DNA of 8,124 bases from Enterocola sp045611845 (GCA_045611845.1 JAZKXZ010000021.1:1-8124), one strand, 5' to 3'; counted from the first letter of the stretch, positions 1-5,370 are shown. Numbers and translations: made by a program. The notes: generated by a model not told the origin, from the sequence alone.

Positions 1-105
1 GTTAAGTATATAAGATATTATAATAACGATAGAATTAAGTTGAGGCTAAATGGAAAAAGCCCGGTAAAATACCGAGCTTTATACCAATCTAAAGTTGCCT
101 CTTAA
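1..105 (+). CDS. IS3-family transposase (OrfB type), C-terminal end only
   Basis: Reading from base 1 in frame 1 gives 34 residues and a TAA stop at 103-105; the start is outside the window. The peptide contains YYNNDRIKLRLNGKSPVKYR, which matches the characteristic C-terminal signature of IS3/IS150-family DDE transposases (YYNNxRIxLKLKGxSPVxYR). In the full protein this tail follows the rve integrase core, which carries out copy-and-paste transposition through a circular intermediate. None of the catalytic DDE residues are visible here, so whether the gene is intact is unknown. The inverted repeat directly downstream supports the assignment. Confidence 0.88.
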   Translation, partial: VKYIRYYNNDRIKLRLNGKSPVKYRALYQSKVAS

Positions 106-109
106 TAAT

Positions 110-136
110 GTTTAACCGTCCAACTTTTGGGGGTCA
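110..136 (+). repeat. Right terminal inverted repeat of the IS3-family element
   Basis: Read on the minus strand the outer end begins TGACCCCCAAAAGTTGGAC, which resembles the IS150/IS3-type termini that start with TG and carry a C-run followed by AAAAGTTGGAC. It starts five bases after the transposase stop codon. The partner repeat is outside the window, so the inner boundary at about 110 is approximate. Confidence 0.75.
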
Positions 137-163
137 CATCACCTCAGGTGTGGTTATTTTTTA
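137..163 (+). terminator. Rho-independent terminator broken by the IS
   Basis: TCAGGTGTGGT at 144-154 followed by six T (157-162) matches the right arm and T-tract of the intact terminator at 5210-5242 (CCTCAGGTGTGGT is shared exactly at 142-154 and 5222-5234). The matching left arm (ACCACACTTGA in the intact copy) is missing because the IS end occupies its place; only CATCACC lies between IS and loop. Termination is probably weakened, so transcription from the left might enter the hip operon. The inference rests on comparison with the other copy. Confidence 0.6.
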
Positions 164-183
164 CTATAATCACAAAAAAATCA

Positions 184-195
184 ACCCGATAGGGT
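184..195. promoter_or_regulatory. Palindromic operator O1 of the hipBST promoter
   Basis: ACCCGATAGGGT, a perfect ACCC-N4-GGGT inverted repeat. It covers the place where a -33 element would sit relative to the -7 box at 216-223. Its centre is 41 bp from that of O2. HipB-type antitoxins bind short palindromes upstream of their own operons, so this is a likely HipB site (inference). Confidence 0.75.
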
Positions 196-215
196 GTAAA
201 ATAGAAAAAAGTTAC

Positions 216-223
216 TATATTTG
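216..223 (+). promoter_or_regulatory. hipBST promoter, Bacteroidota -7 box
   Basis: TATATTTG matches the Bacteroidota -7 consensus TAnnTTTG exactly. No good TTTG -33 element lies 19-21 bp upstream; that position falls on the GGGTGT edge of operator O1. A start of transcription a few bases after 223 would fall inside O2, so bound repressor would block both polymerase entry and initiation. The leader to the hipB ATG would be about 60 nt. Confidence 0.65.
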
Positions 224-224
224 T

Positions 225-236
225 ACCCGAAAGGGT
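225..236. promoter_or_regulatory. Palindromic operator O2 of the hipBST promoter
   Basis: ACCCGAAAGGGT, again a perfect ACCC-N4-GGGT palindrome, one base after the -7 box and over the expected transcription start. Its centre (230.5) is 41 bp from both O1 (189.5) and O3 (271.5). Confidence 0.78.
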
Positions 237-265
237 TTATATTTTGAGATTGAAATAAATATTAT

Positions 266-277
266 ACCCGTACGGGA
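266..277. promoter_or_regulatory. Palindromic operator O3 of the hipBST promoter
   Basis: ACCCGTACGGGA contains the perfect 10-bp palindrome CCCGTACGGG (267-276); the outermost base pair differs from O1 and O2. It lies in the leader, 14 bp before the hipB start codon, and continues the 41-bp spacing. Confidence 0.72.
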
Positions 278-291
278 TTAAAATAAGTAAT

Positions 292-486
292 ATGATAGGT
301 GAATATATCAAACAAAAGAGAAAACTTTTTAGGCTAACTCAAATAGAACTAGCCGATAGAACAGGTGTGGGCATAAGATTTATTAGAGAGTTAGAAAATG
401 GTAAACCTACTGTTCAACTAAACAAAGTAAATCAAGTATTAGAACTTTTTGGTGAAACATTATATCCTAAGAAAATAAATGAATAA
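292..486 (+). CDS. hipB: HipB-like XRE-family antitoxin/repressor
   Basis: This 64-residue protein is little more than one helix-turn-helix domain of the Cro/C1 (XRE) family. Residues 4-58 carry the usual pattern: IKQKRKLFRLTQIELADRTGV covers the first helices, IRFIRELENGKPTVQLNKV the recognition helix and following turn. It is expected to dimerise, bind the three ACCC-N4-GGG(T/A) palindromes upstream and repress its own operon, probably more strongly when complexed with the downstream HipS and HipT proteins, as known for hip systems. The length is short but usual for HipB partners in Bacteroidota. The ATG at 292 follows an A/T-rich leader with no Shine-Dalgarno sequence, typical of the phylum. 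The last 8 bases overlap the start of hipS, which suggests coupled translation. Confidence 0.9.
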   Translation: MIGEYIKQKRKLFRLTQIELADRTGVGIRFIRELENGKPTVQLNKVNQVLELFGETLYPKKINE

Positions 487-799
487 GGCAAAGATATATT
501 TAAACAATATTTTATGTGGCATTCTTGTGGAGAATTCCGACGGATACTTTTTTAAATACGACTCAGATTATCTTAAAAGAGAAGACGCAAAAGCATTAAG
601 TCCAACAATGCCACTTCAGGAAGAGGAATTTGAAAAGGAATTTCTTTTCCCAGTGTTTGATGGGCTTATTCCAGAGGGTTGGTTATTGGATATTATTGAC
701 AAAAACTGGAAAATTAACCCTAGAGATAGAATGAAATTATTAATTACTTGTTGCAAAGATTGCATAGGCAATATAACTGTTAGTAATTATGAAGAATAG
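479..799 (+). CDS. hipS: HipS-like antitoxin (HipA N-terminal subdomain as a separate protein)
   Basis: This 106-residue protein matches the HipA N-terminal domain (couple_hipA type), which in classical HipA is fused to the kinase but here is a gene of its own. Recognisable family positions are the FKYDSDYL segment (25-32), ALSPTMPL (39-46), the LFPVFDGLIPEGWLL core (56-70) and the CKDCIGNITV end (92-101). In the characterised three-gene hipBST system of enteropathogenic E. coli, HipS neutralises the kinase HipT and HipB adds repression; the same gene order B-S-T and domain split are seen here, so the antitoxin role is inferred from family knowledge. The gene overlaps hipB by 8 bases and hipT by 11, which supports a fixed translation ratio of the three proteins. 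Confidence 0.85.
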   Translation: MNKAKIYLNNILCGILVENSDGYFFKYDSDYLKREDAKALSPTMPLQEEEFEKEFLFPVFDGLIPEGWLLDIIDKNWKINPRDRMKLLITCCKDCIGNITVSNYEE

Positions 800-1748
800 A
801 TGTTTATATTGTTATAAAGAATTGGATGATGATAAGTTGCATTATCATCCTGCTTGTGCATTGAAACTTTTTGGAACAAAGCAAGCTCCTATATTACCAT
901 ACAATAGAAGTAATATAGAAGATTTAGCTCTTCAGGTTATTGCAAAAAGCACAGCTATAACAGGTGTACAACCAAAATTAGCTTTAGATATAAACAGAGG
1001 AGGTAAAAATGAACCAAATAAATTAACTATTGTTGGTTTGTGGGGAAATTTTATTCTAAAACCTCAAAGTCCTACATATCAGTTTATGCCAGAGGTGGAA
1101 GATTTAACTATGCGTTTGGCAGAAATATGTGGAATAGAAACCGTTAAGCATGGTCTAATAAAAATGGACGACGGCGAGCTAGCATACATTACCCGTAGGG
1201 TTGATAGAAAGAAGGATGGAGGAAAACTGTCAATGCTTGATATGTGCCAATTAAGTAATAGACTTACAGAACATAAATATCGCGGAGCGTATATTCAGCT
1301 TGCTGAGGTGATAAAGAAATATTCAGTATCTTCAATGCTAGATGTTCAACGTTTTTGGGAGATAGTTTTATTCTCTTGGATAACAGGCAACTCAGACATG
1401 CATTGCAAGAATTTCTCTTTGCTTGAGTATGAGGGTATTGGTTATCAACTTTCACCAGCATACGACTTACTATCTGTAAAACTAGTATTTGAAGCAGATA
1501 GAGATGAATTGGCAATGCCACTAATAGGTGCAGGAGTGTTTGATACACCAATAGTAAATTTCAGTAGAGATTCTTTTGTAGAAGCAATGTCTATGTCTGG
1601 CATAAGTGATACTGTTATCAATAAAATTATCTCAAAGATGATTTCGCATAAAGAGAAATGGTTTGAGTTGATAGATATATCTTTCCTTAACGATGAGTTT
1701 AAAGAAAAATATAAAGCATTAATAACAGAGAGAATAAGTAAATTATAA
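789..1748 (+). CDS. hipT: HipT-like serine/threonine kinase toxin (HipA C-terminal domain)
   Basis: This 319-residue protein holds the HipA kinase fold without the N-terminal subdomain. An N-terminal zinc-finger-like patch, C5-x2-C8 with H20-x2-C23, precedes the kinase. The glycine-rich loop is STAITGVQPKLAL (54-66), the ATP-binding lysine is probably K91 in FILKP, the family motif ITRRVDR is at 134-140, the catalytic loop is GNSDMHCKN with D203 and N208, and the metal-binding aspartate is D226 in LSPAYDLLS. All catalytic positions look intact. HipA phosphorylates GltX and E. coli HipT phosphorylates TrpS; the target here is unknown. In E. coli HipT the loop has two phosphorylatable serines (SIS); here the equivalent positions read A56-I-T58, leaving one. 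The last three codons and stop lie inside a repeat that recurs at 5261 without the gene. Confidence 0.9.
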   Translation: MKNRCLYCYKELDDDKLHYHPACALKLFGTKQAPILPYNRSNIEDLALQVIAKSTAITGVQPKLALDINRGGKNEPNKLTIVGLWGNFILKPQSPTYQFMPEVEDLTMRLAEICGIETVKHGLIKMDDGELAYITRRVDRKKDGGKLSMLDMCQLSNRLTEHKYRGAYIQLAEVIKKYSVSSMLDVQRFWEIVLFSWITGNSDMHCKNFSLLEYEGIGYQLSPAYDLLSVKLVFEADRDELAMPLIGAGVFDTPIVNFSRDSFVEAMSMSGISDTVINKIISKMISHKEKWFELIDISFLNDEFKEKYKALITERISKL

Positions 1749-1828
1749 ATGTTAAAATATCTCTCTCGTTTGCAATCCTCGTTTTTTTTCTTTTTCTTTG
1801 TTCTGTTAAAATGTGTAAATAATAACAA
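1735..1828 (+). repeat. Promoter/leader repeat, copy A
   Basis: This 94-bp stretch aligns without gaps to 5261-5354, about 74 of 94 bases identical by hand count. The first 24 bases (1735-1758) are identical, CGTTTGCAAT (1767-1776) is identical, and the last 24 (1805-1828) differ at one base. The middle, 1777-1804, is a T-rich tract that has diverged. The left edge lies within the last codons of hipT. Confidence 0.9.
1769..1800 (+). promoter_or_regulatory. Degenerate promoter of lipoprotein locus A
   Basis: TTTG at 1769-1772 and TTTCTTTG at 1793-1800 align to the consensus promoter of locus B (5295-5326), with the same 20-bp spacing. The second base of the -7 box is T instead of A, so TAnnTTTG is broken and the spacer has become a run of T and C. 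It is likely weaker than the locus B promoter; whether it is active is unknown. Confidence 0.5.
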
Positions 1829-1851
1829 ATTCTCTACACTATAATTTCTAA
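1829..1851 (+). pseudogene. Fossil 3' end of an outer-membrane barrel gene
   Basis: TCT CTA CAC TAT AAT TTC TAA at 1831-1851 encodes SLHYNF-stop and matches, base for base except one, the end of the barrel gene at 6840-6860 (SLHYYF-stop). The following non-coding bases up to the hairpin also match. Upstream, the sequence switches abruptly at about 1828 to the leader of locus B. This is therefore the remnant left when an internal deletion removed the small lipoprotein and barrel genes from this copy. Confidence 0.85.
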
Positions 1852-1863
1852 TAATATAAAAAT

Positions 1864-1931
1864 CACAACCAGTATTGCCTTTGCCTGACAACCTTTAGGC
1901 TAAGGCAATGTTTTTAATTTTATCGAGTATG
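1864..1931 (+). repeat. Hairpin-leader repeat, copy A
   Basis: This is 63/68 identical by hand count to 6874-6941. It spans the hairpin, its T-tract and the ATG of the following Ig-repeat lipoprotein. The five differences are at 1870, 1871, 1887, 1910 and 1927, all outside the paired arms. Confidence 0.9.
1874..1915 (+). terminator. Terminator-like hairpin in the leader of the Ig-repeat lipoprotein
   Basis: Arms ATTGCCTTTGCCT (1874-1886) and AGGCTAAGGCAAT (1897-1909) form a 13-position stem with one T-T mismatch and a 10-nt loop, followed by G and TTTTTAATTTTATCG. The form is that of a Rho-independent terminator, yet the start codon lies at 1929. It could end transcripts coming from hipBST or the degenerate promoter, or act as an attenuator or leader structure for the lipoprotein gene. 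Confidence 0.75.
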
Positions 1932-4073
1932 AAAAAAATACTGTTCTTTTTAACATTACTGTTTTGCTTATCGGCTTGTCAAAAGCCCGATGTTAGCTAC
2001 GCTAAAATAGAGTCAATGACGTTCGATAGCGATGAGTACACCTTGCAAGAGAACGAAGAAATGTCGATGCTTTATAGGCTATCTATTTTACCAGAAGAGG
2101 TTGGCGATACGGTAACGGTTAAGTGGTCGATTGCCGACCCTTCTATTGCGACTATCTCTGATTTTGGTACGTTGCAGGCTTTGCACGAGGGTGCAACAAC
2201 CCTAACAGCATCGGCTATGGGCGTAAAAGCTAGTTGCGAAATTAGAGTAGAACCTTTAAAAATCAAAGAATTTAGCATCCCATCAGCATTAACGGTGTAT
2301 GCCAACGAACCTACAGAGATAGAAATTACTGATTTAACGCCCCAAAAGGCACCTTTGTATCGCATTAAGTGGGAATCGACCGATAAAGAGGTGCTGCCTA
2401 CGTTGGTAGATAATAATAAATGGGTGCTAACCACAGATAAAATAGGATCGTATACACTTACGGCTACTACGGGCAAATTAGAACCTCGTACTTGCCAAGT
2501 GACGGTAAAAATTCGTCCTATTACTACGTTTACGTTGTCCGATAAGAATTTGTACCTATTGGTAGGACAAAAAGATACCCTACAATTAACCATGGCACCC
2601 GATAATGCCTCGTACAAAGCCATAGAGTGGAGAAGTACCAACGATAAGGTAGTTACCGTTAATCAAAATGGTGTACTAGAGGCTGTTGGCGAGGGCGAAG
2701 CCGTGGTAATGGTAACTCACTATGCAGCTAACGAATCCGATAAATTCTACGAAGAACAATGTAATGTAACCGTAGCTAAATCACCCGCTGTAACTAGTGT
2801 AGATGTAAGTCCTACTTCTTTAACCATGAAACGGGGCGATGTTACGTTTGTGTCAATCAACAATATTCAACCAGCGGGTGCGCTCGCTACTACCTTAAAA
2901 TGGGAAATAGCCGATCCAAGCATTGCTAAAATAGCAGGAGGTACTGCCAATGGTTTGAAAAAACAAATCAACGCGCTAAAAGCAGGTACTACTACCTTAA
3001 CCATTAGTTCGGCATCGGGCTATAAAAAAACGGTATCCATTACGGTAAATCCTATTTCTGCCACGGGAGTTACTATCCCTGAAGCCGATACAAAAGCTTG
3101 TGTATGGGCTGGAACATCGTACACCTTTAGTGGTACTTTGGTGCCTAGCAATACCGATGATGAGATTGTTTATACGGTGATGGCACAATCTGCCTCAGAA
3201 GGTTCGGCTACCTTCACGGGCAATAAACTTACTTTTTCGGCCGATGCGCAGGGCTTATTTATTGTATATGTAAAAGCGAAAAGCCCTAATGGCACAACCA
3301 CCAACCTGAGAAATTGTTCTATTTACGCCATCCCAGATCAACCTATGAAAGAATGGCTGCCATCATTGAAAGTAAGCGATGAATCTGGGTCTTATGGGTA
3401 TTATGGTACATTTGGCATGTCAGAGGCTGTTACACACCATGTAAATATACCTCACATGCCCACCAATATTCAGATCACCAACGTTACCCGTACCTTGCAT
3501 GATGGGGCTAGCAATTATGCTGTTATTTACAACAGCTCCGATCAACGTTTGTACTACGTTAAGCAACCCGTTGCTAAACCTCACAAAAACTATACCAATG
3601 AATACAATAGCGGGGAGGTAAATGCGCAGTTAACGAATTACGCAACCAAGGTTACTTACATGGTAAAAATGACCGACTCAAACGGCCTTACAAAGAGTGT
3701 AGAAGGATTATCTATGTCTTGTTATGCTACTTGCTTGGGTTATATGAACTGGCCTGATGCTAAGTCGGGTTATAGCGATACGTATCGAATTGGTATAACC
3801 GAATTTAACAACTGGTACAACAACTACGTAATGGAGAGTGGGGCGCTTACCACCGTTAATTCGTCTAAAACCAAGTACCAAATGGCCGCTATTTACGCTG
3901 ATCGTAAAACGGGTAGTCCTTCTACCCATACCATAAAATACTATTTAGAAGGTAACGAAATTACTTGGACCGCAACGGGCGAATACAAAACCTTGTTACT
4001 GGGCCAAGGAGTAAAATCCGCATTTGGTTATTCGGATGATGATTTGCCTTATATTAGATACTTAAGACGCTAA
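1929..4073 (+). CDS. Large Ig-repeat (Big_2-type) surface lipoprotein
   Basis: This is a 714-residue lipoprotein precursor. MKKILFFLTLLFCLSAC is a signal peptide with the lipid-bearing cysteine at C17. Ig-like domains follow at about 25-108, 110-195 (degenerate), 197-283, 287-374 and 377-467. The first, third and fourth show the Big_2 pattern of a tryptophan strand, D/N-x-x-I/V-A-T/K-I/V, a G at a turn and a final TVT-type strand. Residues 475-714 form a Tyr/Asn-rich C-terminal domain I do not recognise. ATG 1929 was chosen over the in-frame ATG at 1908 because the latter lies in the hairpin and T-tract and would place a hydrophobic stretch before the signal peptide. The first two domains are clearly homologous to those of the 6939 gene (VGDTVTVxW, KxFxIP, APLYRxxWE). 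Codons ending in G or C (ACG, TCG, CCC, ACC) appear commoner than in the neighbours. It was probably exported to the cell surface as an adhesin or matrix protein (inference). Confidence 0.85.
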   Translation: MKKILFFLTLLFCLSACQKPDVSYAKIESMTFDSDEYTLQENEEMSMLYRLSILPEEVGDTVTVKWSIADPSIATISDFGTLQALHEGATTLTASAMGVKASCEIRVEPLKIKEFSIPSALTVYANEPTEIEITDLTPQKAPLYRIKWESTDKEVLPTLVDNNKWVLTTDKIGSYTLTATTGKLEPRTCQVTVKIRPITTFTLSDKNLYLLVGQKDTLQLTMAPDNASYKAIEWRSTNDKVVTVNQNGVLEAVGEGEAVVMVTHYAANESDKFYEEQCNVTVAKSPAVTSVDVSPTSLTMKRGDVTFVSINNIQPAGALATTLKWEIADPSIAKIAGGTANGLKKQINALKAGTTTLTISSASGYKKTVSITVNPISATGVTIPEADTKACVWAGTSYTFSGTLVPSNTDDEIVYTVMAQSASEGSATFTGNKLTFSADAQGLFIVYVKAKSPNGTTTNLRNCSIYAIPDQPMKEWLPSLKVSDESGSYGYYGTFGMSEAVTHHVNIPHMPTNIQITNVTRTLHDGASNYAVIYNSSDQRLYYVKQPVAKPHKNYTNEYNSGEVNAQLTNYATKVTYMVKMTDSNGLTKSVEGLSMSCYATCLGYMNWPDAKSGYSDTYRIGITEFNNWYNNYVMESGALTTVNSSKTKYQMAAIYADRKTGSPSTHTIKYYLEGNEITWTATGEYKTLLLGQGVKSAFGYSDDDLPYIRYLRR

Positions 4074-4112
4074 AAGATAAGTAATGATGCAGCAACTTAA
4101 AAAATTACAACA

Positions 4113-5180
4113 ATGAAAAAAATACTTTATTTAATAAGCTTTTTGTTTGCAGTGGCATTGGTGGGTTGTGAGGAAAAAGAACCTGCTACATCTGCAAAAG
4201 TGAGAACAGGGCAAGTAATCAATATTACAGACGAATCAGCATTAATAGAAGCATCTGTAAATGTGGATATTTCAAAATACAACTCTGTTAATTTTGGTGT
4301 GATGTATTCTACATATTTAGAAGATATGAATTTTCGCAATGGCAATGAGGAATTTGCTTCTTATATGAATGGTAAGGAATACGAAGTAGAGATAACCAGT
4401 GTGTCTCCAGATACCACGTACTATTATTGTGCATACCTAGTCCTAAACGGTATTCAAAGAGAGTTTGGGCAAATTAAAGAATTTACAACACTTCCTGCTA
4501 ATGAAGGTTCTGTAGACGAAGGTGGCTCAGAAGGAGTAGACGAAGGTGGCTCAGAAGGAGAAGGTGAAGGCGGTACAGAAGACGAAGGAGACGGCAAAGT
4601 TAATGGTTATGCATACGTGGATTTAGGTCTTTCTGTGAAATGGGCAACCATGAATGTGGGCGCTACTTCTCCAGAAGATTACGGGGATTACTTTGCTTGG
4701 GGCGAAACAGAGCCAAAAAGCGAATACAATTGGGGAACTTATAAATGGTGCGATGGTGGTTATGATAATTTGACCAAATATTGTAGCCTGTCAGAGTTTG
4801 GTATAGTGGATAATAAAATCAAATTAGAACCTGAAGACGATGCTGCTACTGTCAATTGGGGTGGTGCTTGGCGTATGCCAACCAGAAATGAGCAGGATGA
4901 ACTTCGCACAGAGTGCAATTGGACCTTAGATACAATGAATGGTGTTGATGGATATACTGTGACAGGCCCTAATGGTAATAGTATTTTCTTGCCAATGCCA
5001 GGCTATTGTTATGATACATATATTGAAGATAAAGGTATTAATGGAACTTATTGGAGTAGTGAACATGTAGAGAATTATTCGTCTGAAGCATATGTATTCT
5101 ATATTTATGCAGATGGTGATAATTCATGGAATATAGATACACGCTATTATGGTAATCCTATCCGCCCTGTATTGCCATAG
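4113..5180 (+). CDS. Lipoprotein with FISUMP-like C-terminal domain
   Basis: This is a 355-residue lipoprotein precursor with lipobox ALVGC (C19) followed by EEKE, an acidic start typical of surface-exposed Bacteroidota lipoproteins. Residues 28-128 look like an Fn3-type domain (ITDESALIEASV, then SPDTTYYYCAYLV, ending KEFTTLP). A Glu/Gly/Asp linker at 130-163 contains a perfect eight-residue repeat. Residues 165-355 match the family called Fibrobacter succinogenes major paralogous (FISUMP) domain: YVDLGLSVKWATMNVGA, GDYFAWGET, WRMPTRNEQDEL, YWSSE and a final PIRPV. Its fold resembles C-type-lectin-like domains, and ligand binding is possible but not shown. It starts 39 bp after the large lipoprotein with no promoter visible between, so the two are probably cotranscribed and end at the terminator 5210-5242. 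Confidence 0.82.
   Translation: MKKILYLISFLFAVALVGCEEKEPATSAKVRTGQVINITDESALIEASVNVDISKYNSVNFGVMYSTYLEDMNFRNGNEEFASYMNGKEYEVEITSVSPDTTYYYCAYLVLNGIQREFGQIKEFTTLPANEGSVDEGGSEGVDEGGSEGEGEGGTEDEGDGKVNGYAYVDLGLSVKWATMNVGATSPEDYGDYFAWGETEPKSEYNWGTYKWCDGGYDNLTKYCSLSEFGIVDNKIKLEPEDDAATVNWGGAWRMPTRNEQDELRTECNWTLDTMNGVDGYTVTGPNGNSIFLPMPGYCYDTYIEDKGINGTYWSSEHVENYSSEAYVFYIYADGDNSWNIDTRYYGNPIRPVLP
4512..4559 (+). repeat. Perfect 24-bp tandem repeat, two copies, in the linker
   Basis: Units 4512-4535 and 4536-4559 are identical and in frame, each encoding VDEGGSEG. The sequence then degenerates into further Glu/Gly codons. A multiple-of-three unit lets copy number change without breaking the gene. Confidence 0.95.
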
Positions 5181-5209
5181 TAAGAAAAATACTAACACAT
5201 AAGATTACA

Positions 5210-5242
5210 ACCACACTTGACCCTCAGGTGTGGTAGTTTTTT
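5210..5242 (+). terminator. Rho-independent terminator of lipoprotein locus A
   Basis: ACCACACTTGA (5210-5220) pairs with TCAGGTGTGGT (5224-5234): eleven pairs including one G-T, with loop CCC, followed by AG and six T. It lies 29 bp after the FISUMP-like lipoprotein stop. A damaged copy of its right half stands at 142-163. Confidence 0.9.
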
Positions 5243-5260
5243 ATGTTATAGGGTCGCAAG

Positions 5261-5354
5261 TAAGTAAATTATAAATGTTAAAATCACTCCAACGTTTGCA
5301 ATGATGAATTATTTTTAGTACGTTTGTAGTGTTAAAATCTGTAAATAATAACAA
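5261..5354 (+). repeat. Promoter/leader repeat, copy B
   Basis: This is the gap-free counterpart of 1735-1828. Here its first 24 bases are not preceded by a hipT gene but by 17 bp (5244-5260) separating it from the terminator. It contains the intact promoter of the next operon. Confidence 0.9.
5295..5326 (+). promoter_or_regulatory. Consensus Bacteroidota promoter for locus B
   Basis: TTTG at 5295-5298, exactly 20 bp, then TACGTTTG at 5319-5326 fits the TTTG-N19-21-TAnnTTTG consensus fully. The transcript would start near 5331, giving a leader of about 40 nt before the ATG at 5371. This leader is A-rich with no Shine-Dalgarno sequence. Confidence 0.85.
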
Positions 5355-5370
5355 TTAAAAAATAAAGAAA

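Larger units (their letters stand above)
1..136 (+). mobile_element. Right end of an IS3-family insertion sequence
   Basis: This stretch holds the end of an IS3-type transposase followed by a terminal inverted repeat that finishes in the family-typical ...CA at 136. The left end of the element lies outside the window, so its length and target-site duplication cannot be checked. The IS stops inside what was the left arm of a terminator hairpin (see 137-163). A short duplication such as CAT at 137-139 would be expected at the other end; this is inference. Confidence 0.85.

Noticed and set aside
56..80. Hairpin AAAGC-C-CGGTA / TACCG-A-GCTTT that looks like a terminator
   Set aside because: It lies inside the transposase C-terminal codons (KSPVKYRAL) and has only a short T-run on the plus strand; it is better explained as coding sequence, though a minor role on the minus strand cannot be excluded.
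1191..1201. ACCCGTAGGGT inside hipT, resembling the hip operators
   Set aside because: The spacer is 3 instead of 4 bases, it falls out of the 41-bp array, and it encodes the conserved TRR of the ITRRVDR kinase motif, so chance is likely.
1908..1928. Upstream in-frame ATG for the large lipoprotein
   Set aside because: It would start in the hairpin arm and T-tract and add MFLILSS before a normal lipoprotein signal peptide; the paralogue at 6939 has the same leader and starts at the downstream ATG.
1929..1943. A-runs of six or seven after lipoprotein start codons as phase-variation tracts
   Set aside because: Lys-Lys codons after ATG are normal for signal peptides and the runs are short; nothing here shows length variation.
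2072..2641. Minus-strand open frame opposite the large lipoprotein
   Set aside because: No recognisable domain or promoter; it mirrors beta-repeat coding sequence.
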